Shown in pieces: positions 50,117 to 63,170 of a stretch of 64,000 nt of DNA (the stretch's first letter is position 1; every line of letters begins with the position of its first letter). A program made the translations under genes and the position numbers. A model generated the notes under the pieces. That model ran no database searches. It saw nothing but the letters and a program-made list of their open reading frames with translations, and was not told the DNA's origin. Location of the stretch: NCBI GenBank assembly GCA_027574665.1, contig CM050656.1, positions 14,211,501 through 14,275,500 on the forward strand, in the 5' to 3' direction. This DNA is from Rhynochetos jubatus (lineage: Eukaryota; Chordata; Aves; Eurypygiformes; Rhynochetidae).

Positions 50117-53100
50117 TGCTTTCAGTGTAATAATCTATGTGGTCAATGATTGTCAGAGTCACGTTTGTTCTGACATTCCAAATAATTTCGCTCTGTGGCG
50201 GGTAATTCCAGGAAAGTGAGTTCTGAAGATAGTAACATCAACTTCTCTGTGTAGTAAGTCATCTTTTTTCATCCTAGTCTTAGCCCTTTGCTAGGGATAT
50301 GTGAATTTTGTTGGATAAATTTGGTCTCTAGGGGTTAGATTCCCAAAGCAAATAGTTGGCCTGGAGCATTTTGTGACAAGCATCTCTGATGAAACAGATT
50401 GTTATATAAAGCTGGTTTTTGGCTGTGACTTTATGTCTGGCCTGTCAGGAAACAGCTTGTTGTTGGAGCTGTGTTCGTATGAGCAAATTCTGACTGCAGT
50501 ACGTCAAATTCTGTGGGGCTCAAGGGATAAACGTATTTTAAATTTTGGTTTTGGAGTAGCAAAGTGAACTTTCTGTAATTATGGACAGGAGGGGTTTATT
50601 TCAGAGTGAATTTGTCTATGAGAACTAATTAACATATGGAGAAATGTCTAATCTTTTTCATGTGTGGAACACAGTTTTAGTCTGAGAAAAATACTTTTAC
50701 ATTTAAATTACTCTTGTTGAGATCTTTTTTCCATGCAGTTATCTGTTTAATTTCATTCCAGTTTTACCTCCCCTCTACTGCAGAAAATAGTCGCTTCTCC
50801 TATTTTTTTTAAAGATCACAGCTATTTATTTCATATGATTAAATCAGCCCTTATTCAGTTGCTTTTTTAACTGCCTAGATTAATTTCTAGCGGTCTCTTC
50901 TCATGTCATCTCTTTCCTTTCCAATTTGTTAGGCTAATTGCATCTTTCTGAAATGTTCCTTCTTGTCCTCAGATTGTCTTGTAAGGCTTGATGGTTGGTT
51001 TTCATGCACCTAGGGCTGCATTTAGCTTACAATTTGCTGAATCACTCCAACCTAGAAGCAGACAGAGCCAGCCTGAGTGGTCTTTCAGTGGATATACTGC
51101 TGGGGAAGGCTAGAAGGGCAGTGCTGCACTAACAGGGATGCTCTTGGTGGAATACCCTTACCCCAGCACACCCCACTCTGGTTGCTCCACCAGGTATTTT
51201 GGATGCTGAGACAGTTGGTCTCACAGTTGGTATGTACTCAAGAAGGTCAGTGGGTTGCAGATTTTACACTAATTTTAGTCTATGTGTTTGCATAGAGTAT
51301 AAGGTACTTTGTTGTACAAAGCAGTCCTCTAGGCATCTCATTTTAGTCTTTTTGTATGTGTAGTCATGTGTATACTTGCACGGTCACACTTTGCCAGGAG
51401 TTCATACCCCTGTTACCCTTGAAGCGTCTCCCTCCATTCCTGTTTCTTTATTGTTTAACAAGCTTGTAGTTTAAATTTCTGTTATACTACTTTATATGTG
51501 CAATGGGCATAATTTATATGAGCTCATTGCTTTATTAATGTTGCTTGTATGCCTTCAAATATTGCTGGTTATATTGTCCCTACAACAAAATAGTTCAAAA
51601 TCTGTCCCTTCTCTGAACTCTCTGGCTGGTGATTGTTCATATTTGAAAAATGCCAGTGAGGAGAAGCAGGCACAAGATGTCCTGGGATGCAGGTCCACAC
51701 TCTGCCAGCGAGGCCCTTGTCCATGTGCAGTACAGCCACCCCAGACCTCACGGGTGGCTGCTCTGCAGAAGCATATGCTCTTACAGAAACACTGGCAAAA
51801 CACATTAATCAAAGCTGCTGCCTCCGTGAGCTCGTTGTGCCTGCACAGGCACTGTCAACAAGAAGAGTGATCTTTAAGAAAGAATAAATTAGGCTTTCAG
51901 TTCCTATCATCGGTTTCTGAAGACTGAAGGAGGTACTCTTAAACATGTTTAGCGAACCTTGCAACTGTGAATGCTGTTGTAAAAGTTACTTACACAGGGT
52001 AAAAATACAGTCTTTTCCAAGATTCAGATATTTAAGAGGATAATCAATTATAATTACTGCGTTTCTGCTGCATTTTGTCATTGAATTCTCGTCAGGTTTT
52101 GCTAGAAGGGTTGTCTGTTGACACCATACAGAGATGGGTTGTATTGTCAGAGTAATGAAGATGTGGTTTGAGTTAGGTCTCAGCTACACTTCACACCCAG
52201 CCTGCAGCGGGCTGACGGGCACAGGAGAGGTGACTTGCTGCAGGGCTTCCATGGGAATACCCTTTAGATGTTGTCATTGCATCTCTTGGACCAGGTGCAA
52301 GTCCATCTCAGGAGCCCTCTGCTGCCACAGCAGTTTTAATAAATGATCCAGTTTCATAGGGAAAGGAAAAAAGCTTTTTGCTAGCAGAAGACTTGTTAGA
52401 TACACCTCTTTAGTCCAAAGCATCCATACAGCAATGGTTATTGTTGACTGTAGGTTGTTATTTCTCTTCCAAGCCTGGCTGTGTCAGAAGAGTGTGATCA
52501 GGAGTGGCTGTTTGAATAAAATGCTCCCCGAGTTCCTCTGGAAAGAAAAAAGTCTCACATGAGTTTGCTTGTCTTTCAAGCTACACTGTAAAACAGGGCT
52601 GTGAGCGCCTGGCCTTTTAATTGCTTCCCATGTTTCTCAATACATACGTTAACACTGTGCAAATTCAATTACTGTTCTTGCTTAAGTTCCTCTGAATGAG
52701 GTTCCGATACTCAAGGTTAAATCCCTGAAATGTTAGTGTCATTCCTAATATAATGGCCCAAAAGTTATTTTGGAATAAATAGCTGATTTTAGGGGTTAAG
52801 AGGCAAGAGAACACTCATTTTGATTGAAGTTTTTGTTAGTCTCAAGACAGAAATGTCTTTTTAGCTTCTTTTCTTGTGGAATAAGGTTTTAGCAGAAACT
52901 CAGACAATTTGAGCATGCTTTTCTATGTTACCATGAAAATACTCTGCGGAAAGAAATTGCAGGCGTTTGCAGGGGGAAAATAACAAAGTTTAATACAATG
53001 CATTTAAAAATTCAATCCATTCAAATGTGTTTCTGTGATATTAGAAACCCTTGGATAATCTTTTCATGCCTTTTTTAAATATTGTTTATACAGATCATTC

Positions 53101-54027
53101 TTTTAATTTGGATTCTTAAGAGGTACAGCTGGCAAATTTCTCCCAGGTTAGATGAGAACTGGAATGACCATCATTTTAGAGTATACCCACCTAAAATGGT
53201 ACTGAATTTGAAAGGTACTGTTCCAGTGTTCAGAATTGGTCTTTTCCTGTTTTCATCTTTTACAGTTTGTAGAGATCTTAAGGGCCTTAGCCTTTCTGAG
53301 AAATATGAATAATTTTTAAAAAAAAGTCTTAAAATGTGGGCCAGGGTGTAGTTTATGATAGCGTGCTTAGAAACTCTATATTAATCGTGGCTAAATTTGT
53401 TATTCAAGTGTTTACCTTCCTCTCACAAAAGTCAGGGAGTTGAGCATGAGATACTCTCAACAGGAAAGAAGTTCTGGAGAGGTAATGGATGGTGCATATT
53501 GTCATGCCATAATGGTATGAAGCAGGGAAGGAAGAAAAGCTGAGATTGACAGATTGTTCTTTACCAGAGGTCTTTGGGGAAGCACAATTACAGTTTTTGT
53601 TATCTATGTTTACCAGTACTGTTTGGAAAAACTTACGTAAAGCCTTTTTATGAAAATGCAGTGCCATCAGAATGCAATGAGATTGGTTTGTTTTGGAGAG
53701 AAAAAGTTGGGAAGGCAATGATAATGGGAGAATATTGTATTTTTCGAAACAACGTGGGCCTGTTTTTCTTTCAAAATTGCTTGCTGTTTCATTTTTAAAT
53801 TTATATTATATATACAGAATTAAAACATGAATGTCTGTAAATTGAAACACAATATTTCATTCCAAATAGATGTCAGCGACTTTCACAGAAAATTTCAATT
53901 TTTTTTCAATTCTGAAGTTGCCATCTCAATCAAATTCTGAAAACTTCAGCTAAATAAAATTGCCATTCATATAACCTCCCCTTATTTATTCCGTTGGTAA
54001 AGGTTTTGGATTCTTTGCTTCATAATA

Positions 54028-54058
54028 AAAAATGTATGTCAATTTGACATACATTTTT
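54028..54058. repeat. Perfect 15-bp inverted repeat, 1-nt spacer
   Basis: AAAAATGTATGTCAA at 54,028-54,042 and its exact reverse complement at 54,044-54,058, separated by a single T. No flanking duplication marks it as the end of a mobile element. Confidence 0.9.
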
Positions 54059-54128
54059 AATTTTGTTTGATATAAGAGAATTCTCCACATTTCCTAGTTA
54101 TTACACTTATTCAGGCCTTTCTTGCTTG

Positions 54129-54190
54129 AAAATATCATACACTGCATAACCTTTTTTGGAAAATGTCATACACAGCATAACCATTTTTGA
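54129..54190. repeat. 31-bp tandem duplication
   Basis: Two copies of a unit starting AAAATATCATACACTGCATA (second copy AAAATGTCATACACAGCATA), each ending in a CC-ATTTTTG/CTTTTTTGG stretch. A few substitutions separate them. Confidence 0.8.
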
Positions 54191-54975
54191 ATGGTTATTT
54201 TAGGAAAGCTCTTTTTCCTGACTATATAAAGACTTTAAATGGTAAACTTGTTGCTGAAAAATCTTGGGGACAAATACACTCACATGGAACAACTCCAGAA
54301 AGTTCTTCATCCTCACCAGGTTTAACATGACAGGGGCTGATATACATTCATGTATTCTGTGAGATATTTATTATGGTGTTAATTCCCATTAAGTTTTGAA
54401 TGGTGATTATAAATGCATTCTAGCAGAAGTTACTTGTCTCAATAGCAGTGTAGAATCAATGTCTGAGAGTGCGCGTAATTTGGATTCTTTTCTGGGAAAT
54501 ACGCTGTTTAGATGTAAAGCAGATCAAAAATTCTTATTTCAGGTGCTTTTAAGACTTAGAAGACTTCTGTGTATGTGCCTTCAGAAACAGTAATGGTCAG
54601 GTAGCAGAATGTTGTAGAAAGGGTTTACACTAGGTGTTACAGTAAAGTTTTAGTAATTGTGACTCATTCTTTTGGATTCATTCTCATATCAGATGAGGAG
54701 AATTAGCTGAGCCAGGTGAATGAACCTGAGCTGCATTGTAGGTAATATACTGTCTCTTGCTGAAGGATTGCTCTTATCTACTCTAGACAGAGCAGGGAGG
54801 GGATACCAGCTCATAAGCTTGCTCTTACTCCTCTTTTAATGAGCCATGTGGAAACCTTATTCAGAGATGTGTGCCAAAGGGCAGGTTTGAATGACATTGG
54901 AGTTGTGTTTCTACATGGTTTCTGGAGGAGGTTGAAGATGAGCCTTTGTGTAAGGGATGTCCTGAACTAAGGTTT

Positions 54976-55216
54976 TTAAGACGATACTAGCACACAGAAA
55001 CCAAAGATTACTTTGTCATTGGAGAAATGGAAGTTAATGACTGATTTATAGCTGGTCCCGTACTTGCTGTCCCAGACCTGGGTGCTGCCAGCTGCCTCAG
55101 ATGGCTTGAATCCTGTGTTAAGCTGGCTGTGCATGGGCTGCACCACCACCCCAAAGATCCAGGAGTGAGAGGGGATGTAAAGGATGTAGCGAGTCTGCCC
55201 ACAAGCAACCTTGTCA
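54976..55216 (-). pseudogene. Codon-like block of unknown origin, minus strand
   Basis: Within PTGFR intron 2, read on the minus strand from about 55,216 down to a TAA at 54,976, about 80 codons are open with a strongly protein-like look: many C- or G-ending codons in AT-rich surroundings, and well-mixed residues (for example VGDKVACGQTRYILYIPSHS, then WDSKYGTSYKSVINFHFSND). The frame stays open upstream to 55,356, but that part looks less coding and has no ATG start. I do not recognise the family. It could be a fragment of a processed pseudogene, a lost exon of another gene, or a real exon of an unannotated minus-strand gene. I see no strong splice sites at its edges. Confidence 0.35.
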
Positions 55217-58200
55217 CCTACCTTATGACCAACACCAGGACATGAGAACGTGGGGAAGAGACTCGTGCTGGCAGGGATGTGGCCAGCTGTGTTCCTGTCT
55301 GCCTCACTGCGTGGAAAGGTGCTAAACCAGATGAAGCAGGAAGGAGATGAGGACACATGTAAGTGGTAGCAATTTGTTTTAGGATTTACAGTTCATTAGT
55401 GAGTTGGAAATAAAATTGAATCTACATTTTACCAGGAGTGTGCCCTTGAAGAAGCAGTGAGAAATAAATCACTGTTAAATGGAGACTTGATTTTCTCTTC
55501 CCTCTTCCACCTAAAAGGTGGTCCAGTGTACAGCAGTCCCTTTTAATTTATTTGATAACATTAAAGAAAGAAAAAATTGCAAATAATATATTCCAACTTG
55601 GTAAATATATTGCTAATTCATGAGCCTTGATATTTCCATTTAAAGCTTCTTAGTGTACTTTTCCAGATGATATATAGAGAAATAGTTCCTTTAATAATGG
55701 TGATGTTTTATAAAATAACCTGAAAGGAACACATCACTTCTTTCTTTGTCTCCAGCCAGATTTGCAAATACTGCAAATCAGATGATAGCACCAAGTCATT
55801 AGGTGTCTGTGACTCCAATCCATCTTTAGAAAGATTTCATTTTCCTCCACTGTGTATGTTGCATACATGTTAAACATAAACATACATAAAATATAATTAA
55901 AAAGAAGATATCTTTCTTTTTTTTCTCCTTATCTTCCCCCGTACACCCATGTAATAAACACCATAATTTCTCAGATAATTAAACTGAAGGCCTGATTCCA
56001 CTGGCAGGCGATAGAATAGGCGATAGATAAACTTTTTTAGACCTGTTGTTGCTTGAGGTCTGGCAGGCTTTGTCACGCAACAAAGCCGTCTGCATTCCTG
56101 AATTCTAGAAGAGGTGAAAAGGCCACTATATATCATGACTGACTCACTGTGAAATTCTTCTCCCTTCTCTTAACACTTCTAATAGGTATCGATATCTCTG
56201 GATTGGGTGGTATTTGCCCTGAAAGCCTGCATGTATATGCCATTTTTCTGAAGTCAGGGACCTGTCCAAGGAGCCCTTAGAGAATTCAGCCCAATTCTTG
56301 GACAAAAGTAACACATCTGAGACAACTATAAAATTGTCTGCCACATATAATTGTTTGCCAGGTAAGAACTGGCAGATCCTACAATCCCTATAGAAGAACA
56401 TTTTCTTGCTCTGAAAGATGTTAGCTTGCCTCTGGTTGCTGAATCCGTGTTGTATCTCTGGTCAGGCATGTAGATGCAGTGGAGGATGAGTTTAGTAATG
56501 AAGCAGCGTGAACATGGTGATGTTTGAAAAGAGAGTTCACTTCTAAGTGAAGTGAAATTCAAGCCCAACCTGAATTTGTTACTGCAAAAAGCATGCCAAT
56601 AGGTAGTGTCTAAGGGGAGAGTTGACAGAAAATAAAAGCTTCACTTTCACTTACTGTTTGTGAGTTTATGCACACAAAAACCCCTTTCTGTTTGTGAGGC
56701 TTACTTCATAATTGCACTCCTGCCTTATATAAAGCATGATAATGCCAAAGGCAGTTAATAAAATATAAATAGTGAGTATAATGTTGTGGCACTTTACTTT
56801 TTTTTCAGTAATTTTGACAAATTCTTGCATACATAAAAATCTTATTTTGAATTATGTTTCTAAATGTTTCTTCAGAAAGTGTTTTGTCATCCATAAATAA
56901 TTTGCATAAAGCTGTAAAAATACAGATGGTGAATATGTCACACTTGGCTCTAATGGCACAGTAATGGAGTGCAATGGAGAGTCCTCTGCAGACCTGAGCC
57001 TGTGTGAGGAGAGCAGAAAGCTCAGAAGAACTGAACAGCCTCAGCGAGGAGGGGTCATATGGTGAGGTCACTTGGAGATGAGCTGCTGGCAAACCACCAC
57101 AGAGCCTTAATTTAAGGTCATGGCTGCAGTGTTGTATATGGGCTGCTACACTGCAGTCCTTTCTTTGGCTTTCAGCTGATGTGAGATCTGCCCTGCCAAT
57201 TCAGGGGGGTGCTTGGACATACTGTATGAAAGCTTTGATCTTGCCAACATGAGAAAAGGCACATGTATCCTGAATGGTACTGTTTGTAAGGCAGCATCAT
57301 TGGCTGGTGAGGAATTGCCTGGTCACAGGATCAGTTGTGTCTGAGAAAGGAATACTAGAAATCGTTTTCATTTTCTTCATGGAAAATGTGTTTTCCTGTT
57401 TTCTCTATACTTTTTTTGACTTCTATCACAGCAGTAGTGTTTTGGGAACACCTCTGAGCTCTGAATGTCTTTAGCTTTACAATAACTCCAAAAGGTTTAC
57501 ACATTTCCCTTTTAAGAGCTGTAAATGTGGAGCACATGAAGGCTAAACAAACTTCTACAAAACGTTTTTGCAACCTCAGCTACCTCTGGTTATCCAAATC
57601 TTTTCCATCTGTTTCTCATTTGGGTTCTGTGTTTCCCGAGAGAGACTGTGACCCTGATAGGGGAAAGGTCTTTCTCAGACTAGCTGCATATCATGGCAGG
57701 TAGTAGTTACCAACCTTGGTTTACCTGTTTTGGACTAGAACTTGATTTTGGGAGGTAGACACAGATTTTTCCCCAACTGAATAGTGAGATGGTGGATCCA
57801 TTGTTGTTTTTTAGTGACATTACTATTTTTTCACAGAAGGGCACGTGTGAGAAGAGGGGAATCCCTTAATTTGCTGCTACTTGTCAAGGGTTCATCCTGC
57901 AAAACTTTACATGTGGATGTATTGTGTATCCCCTTAATAGTACCTCTGGACTTTAATGTGGAGGAAAACTTGCTAAAGTGTTTTGTCTTCTTCAACTCCT
58001 TTTTAAATACACATTTTTTATAAAATTACTAGGCTCAGTTAAAATTTACCTGCTAGGCAGGTGTATCATCTGGTATGTAAATGTTGAAGGTATGCTTCGT
58101 GTTTTTCTTTTAAAAAGGAAAAGGGAAAACATTAGGGGAAAAACATGTTGCAGATCTGTAACATAAAACCCATTATGTGGCATACGTTGTACAGTGTGTG

Positions 58201-61200
58201 TACTAACATTTTCATGGCAGAAGTAGTGCGCTACATATTTTTCTTGAAAAAGCTTGCTTTTAAAATGATGTATATAGAATCACATAAAAAATAAAATGAA
58301 GCATACTCAGCTTTGTGGCAACAAATGCTTGGTTTATCTACCGCAATATCTGTATAGCAGTGATATAGGCAATTTGCTGTCAGTGTTTCTTTTCTAATGA
58401 CTGTTCCTAGGAGGTATAAAATGGTACATAAAATGTGAAGATAGATATATTTTGATTTCTCTCTCCCCCTCTTTTGCAAATTTTTTTCTTAAAGTTTGTG
58501 TTTATAGAGTACTACAAAGTATCAGCTTCTGTCAGCTCTTGCCTATAGCAAACTGCAGCTTCTTTGTATCATGTGTGAATAATGGAAGTTCCAAAACCTT
58601 CTGGAAATTCTAAATAATTATGCATTTTTTGTTTACATGGAGTGAGACATAATCAGTAGAACACTGCTTTGAGTCCTGTGTGGTTTAGGAGAATGGGATA
58701 TAAACCTCTGGATTCGACACAGGCGTCAGTGACAAAATATAAGTACTCTGCAAATACTGTAAAAACCATGGACTTTCTTCCATTAATGGAAATTCTCAGA
58801 ACTCCTTGTAATGAAATCCAAAGGAAGAGGTTTGAGAGGGTCTGCAAGGTTCCCACAGGGAAGGGAAGCCTGAAGGCTGAGCTACAGAGGAAGAGAATTT
58901 CTGATATTTGTCTGCTGTGTTTTCCATGTCAATCTCTTGGTGACTGGTTTTTATCCAGTTACCTGAAGTCAAGGATAGAACCTGGATTTAAAGTCTATGT
59001 GCTGAAATGCATCAAAGTAGCATTACAGTATGTCATATTTCCTAACTAGCGGTAGTCTGCTTCTTGTTTTGACTGGCTGTCCTTGAGTACTAACAGGAAT
59101 GTGACTAAGCAGCACTGCCATTTAGCTTATTAGTTGTTCTCATATAATTGAGATCCAATTGGAAGGGAAATTAAAGTCATGCTGTTTATATTTGGAGAGT
59201 GGTGTGAAGCTTTGGAGCAATTCTTTTCAGCTTGTTGCACTGAATTTTGTCCCTGAGGGAAATGGCAATTCTCTGATGCTATCTGCGAAATTGTAGAAGT
59301 CAATGATTTCGAAATGTTTTTGAAACTTTTCCATCAGACGTTCTGGATCTTGCAAAGTGAGCTTTGGTTCTAGTGAAGCCTAAAATTGGACAACAAGGAT
59401 GGAGAAGTTTAACGTATTGTGTTAAGTCTTGCTTGACACAAATTTGATTTCTCTGTATTTCTTTTTAGGGACAGGGAATTCTCAGGTGTTTCCTTAAACC
59501 ATGAAGGACTAATATGAGTCAGAGTAACTGTATATCTTACAAGCAGGCGGCCTTGGTTTAAATAGTCACTTTTACCGTTATGCTTTTATAGTTACTTTCC
59601 TAAAGAAAGTTTGAGTTGTATTGGTTGCATCATGTGATACTTTCATTTTTTTGCAAACCAGGGAGACATACTACAGCTGTGTTCGTATAAACATTATATA
59701 ACTCAGCAAGATGCTACTTGGATTTTTACATTTCTAAATATGTTGGAAAATGTCATGAGTTACGTTTATTATTTACCAGCTGGGGATTAATTTTTTGAGT
59801 CATACTGCTGAATCTACAAATACTAAATTCAGTTGTGGAGATCAAAGGCAACTAGATATGGTGCAATCATGTTGCCTCTTCCTGCTTCCCCACTTGTGTA
59901 CTGCTGGCTGCAGAGAACAGAATTCCTTCATCACACTAACCTGATGGACCTACAGGGAAGGAAAAAAGTGTCAGTCTTTGAATTGGTTTCCTGACTTTGA
60001 ATTAATTATTGAACAATATTAGTCAAATAACAAGAAATAAGAAAGTGTCCTTTCTGTGCCTGCAGAGGACGTCCTGCTCTCAGAAGTCAGCTTAGCACTG
60101 CAGCAAGCTCTGGTTGCAGTTTCTGAGCTGGTGACTTGTGACAGTTCAGTGACATGACTTTCTTGTATCTAGGGAGCAAATACAGACTGTCTGCATGTTT
60201 TGCTTCAATGAAATCCTTTATTAAACAGCTTGTAGCACATTAGGCCTTTTTATAATTTATGATTTCAAACTGACTTGGGAATAGTATTTTAAAAATTTAA
60301 AATTTAACTTAAAGAATGACCATGAAAATGTGATAGAAATAATAATTTATATTGATCTCACTCCATTCTACTCTTCAGCTGCAGTTTAGGGTCTTGTTCT
60401 AGGAATCATCAGATGATTTTAGAAAGTCTCCAGTAGTCAGGACATGGTCTCCTCTTTGCCCTGTCTTTGCATGTAGCTGGCTTCAGTTGCTTGCATTTTT
60501 CTTACATGTTTTCTCAGCAGATATGGAGGAACTTCCAGTACAGTGCAGGCTCTCTGGAGAGGCGAGAGCCTTTTCACTTCATACTCAGAGACAACGCGAT
60601 GGAAACATGTCTCACTACCACTGCTCTGCCACAAGTGTTTTAGGACAAAAATGCTCATGCCTGGGGTTGGACTAAGATTCTCTGTCTTAGTCCAGGCCTG
60701 TATGGAAATCTTAGTCTCTCAGAACTTCAGAAAGTTGGGATATCATTTCATGTTGGTCTTAGAGATACAAGAAAGCAAACATTTTTAAATTTCTGCATAA
60801 CACTCCTAAATAATATAAGTAATATGGCTAGAAAATTCTTATTTTATGAAACAAAATTTGTAGGTAGTGTAGAAAATAATAGCTTACACAAATCTTAGTG
60901 CAGCTACTTTTCCTAGATGGCAATATCTACTGCTTCCTCTTACAGGAATGAAATTGCATTCAATTTGACATTTTTTAACTTTGCAGAATGCAAGAGAACA
61001 ACAAATGGAATTTTGAAGTACATCAAGAAGCAAATTAGGAAGCTGTATGTCTGTATTAAGTCAAGCATGTGGTATATCGGATAAGGACATTGCTTTATGA
61101 GCTCTGTTGGGCTGTCAGTTGCTGCCCAGTCCTACTGGCATGAGTGAAGAGTATTCTGTCTAAGTTTGGCTTGTGGTATTGGACCTCTAATAAATAAAAT

Positions 61201-62864
61201 GTAGGGCTGTCCTGAGAAAACATCCTGTGCAAAAGCCAAAGGAGATGTCCAAGTTTGGGTGGGCTGCTGATGTCAGAGAGGAATGTGCCCAGTGGTTGTG
61301 GGGTGAAAAGCAGAGTCAGGGAACTGCTTGTAAGTATTTGTGTTGGCTCAGTGCTCAGACATTCCTCCTCCTTCTCACATGGCTTCCCAGCTGTGCTTCT
61401 GCCAGTCTTACCAGCTTCCTTAGGAATGTTCATAGGGGCTCTGTTCGCTGCTCCCACAGAGGTCCATACGGAAATGCTCAATCAAATGCTTAATCAAGCA
61501 AGTATAGTCTCCTTTCATGCTTTCACTCTGTTCCACTTAGGTTTATACTCAGATGTGGTGACCTGCATGCTATAGGTAAGGCCTAAGAATACAGAGATGC
61601 TTTGAAAAAGGAGTAAAATAGTCTTGAGTGGTAGTTTTTTCTATTAATTAATTATTATTTTTAGGGGGGTTTTTTGGGTGTTTTTTTTTTTGGTTTTTTT
61701 TTTTTTTTACAATGTGTCTTTGTGAAAACATGACCGTCTGCACTTGGACAGACTGACGTACCTGTCATTGCCCAATAAATCAGTGTACTTATAGCATCAG
61801 TTGTAAAATATCCTGTTTCTTAGTTAAATAACTATAACATTAAAGGCTTTGGAACTGAAAACTTTACAGTGTTTCATCTGTCTACCAAAAAACGTCTTCA
61901 TGTACTTTTTACATTAATAACAGAGAGATAATTTATGGTCCTCTGGCAGATTCCTGGCTTTGCAGAGTCCGTCTTTCTTCACACAGGAACTCAGGTTACA
62001 AAACCTCACTGGCAGAAAGCCTGTAAAGGAGGACTCTGCAGGGCAGAAGCCCCAGTGGTGTGTTTAGGGCTGGTGTGTCAAAGCCTAGGTTGCAGCTCTG
62101 CAAAGCAGGAAGACCAGCCACAACTTACTGGACTGGTGTAGCTCTTGGGTATCCTCTGCCAGAAGCAGTCCTGCTGAGCTATGCTAGTGCCTCCACTGTG
62201 TGAAACTATTGGCTCCAGCAGTGTTGTTGCTGGTGGAGATCTGTCCATGTGCAGTACCTCCACAGGTGAATGAAACCCTCTGTGTCTCCACTGGCAAGAG
62301 GAGGGGTATTGGTGGCCTTTGTTACTGTAGCTTAAGTTTGCCTAGAAACCTCTAAACCCTCTGGTGTCAATAAATTGTGTTCTGTTGCAGCTTAAAACGT
62401 GTCAATCTTCTTGGTGAAATCAAGGTGGGGTATTCCTTATGCAGACTTTAATTTGGAAAATGTGAAAGAATAAATACCTTTCATAAAATGTTCTGGTCTA
62501 CCAGCAGCCTCTGTCCTTGAAAAAATCCATCCCTGGAACAGTCTGGATAGCTCACATTCTGGATAAGTTCTTACTCTTTGATCAAATCAATCCCTGGTTT
62601 TGGAGGGTATTTTCTGGCTGGTTGTCATCTCTGCTCAAGGCTCAGCAAAAGTGGTTCAGCAGAGACACGTATGTCCTATGTAAAACATTAGAGGATTTCT
62701 GGGATGATAAATGTTAAATGCCTCAAAGTATTAACTTTGCACTTGGAATGCATTGATGCTGTGAAGGTATGAAGATTAGAGATAATAATGAAGCCGTTTC
62801 ACTAATTTACATGCTCTCTTGGTGTAGTTTTTTGGTGTATAATTTTACAATGTTCCATTTTCAG
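55217..62864. other. PTGFR intron 2, last part: no gene seen
   Basis: AT-rich, with a T/G low-complexity tract at 61,657-61,708. Open frames of up to 128 codons (58,669-59,049 plus; 61,095-61,481 minus) lack recognisable domains. Confidence 0.55.
61657..61708. repeat. T/G low-complexity tract
   Basis: Runs of T broken by short G runs, similar in kind to the tract at 30,032. Confidence 0.85.
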
Positions 62865-63170
62865 GTGACAATGGCCAGAATTGGGATAAATGAGAATCGT
62901 GCAAAGGAGACCTGTGAGACAATACTTTTCGCTCTCCGAATGGCAACATGGAATCAGATTTTAGATCCCTGGGTGTACATTCTTCTCCGGAAAGCTGTAC
63001 TTAAAAACCTGTACAAGATCACAAGGGGATGTTGTGGCGTGCACATCATAAACTTACACATGTGGGAACTCAGCTCCATCAAGAATTCTCTGAAGGTTGC
63101 AGCAATATCTGAGTCACCAGTAAGTTCCAAACAAATAAACTTACAGCCACTGAACTCTATGGGGCAATAA
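62865..63170 (+). CDS. PTGFR: Prostaglandin F2-alpha receptor, coding exon 3 (residues 264-364)
   Basis: Continues the receptor in phase 0 from exon 2. It encodes the third extracellular loop, helix 7 and the cytoplasmic tail. Helix 7 shows the prostanoid pattern [20 protein letters not shown]: the Arg (residue 288) is the family's ligand-carboxylate contact, and D297-P-W-V-Y replaces the NPxxY of most GPCRs. The tail keeps LKNLYK, CCGVH and the segment [20 protein letters not shown] shared with mammalian FP. It then diverges and ends ...NSMGQ, making the whole protein 364 residues against 359 in human. Two AATAAA hexamers occur at the very end of the exon, one overlapping the stop codon. Confidence 0.97.
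   Translation: MTMARIGINENRAKETCETILFALRMATWNQILDPWVYILLRKAVLKNLYKITRGCCGVHIINLHMWELSSIKNSLKVAAISESPVSSKQINLQPLNSMGQ

Larger units (their letters stand above)
50117..54975. other. PTGFR intron 2, middle part: no gene seen
   Basis: Mostly unique AT-rich sequence. Holds the inverted repeat at 54,028-54,058 and the 31-bp duplication at 54,129-54,190. Open frames up to 124 codons (51,496-51,870) have no recognisable domain. Confidence 0.55.
46193..62864 (+). other. PTGFR: PTGFR intron 2 (16.7 kb, phase 0)
   Basis: Donor GTAAGA after residue 263; acceptor TTCCATTTTCAG before GTGACAATGG. Both follow consensus. It contains a possible alternative exon close to the donor, an AT microsatellite, a CR1, small tandem duplications, an inverted repeat and a minus-strand codon-like block, each listed separately. 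Reading through the donor gives three extra residues (V-R-A) and a stop at 46,202-46,204. Confidence 0.93.

Noticed and set aside
58669..59049. 126-codon + strand frame in PTGFR intron 2
   Set aside because: No domain, ordinary intronic composition and no splice signals that would join it to PTGFR in frame.
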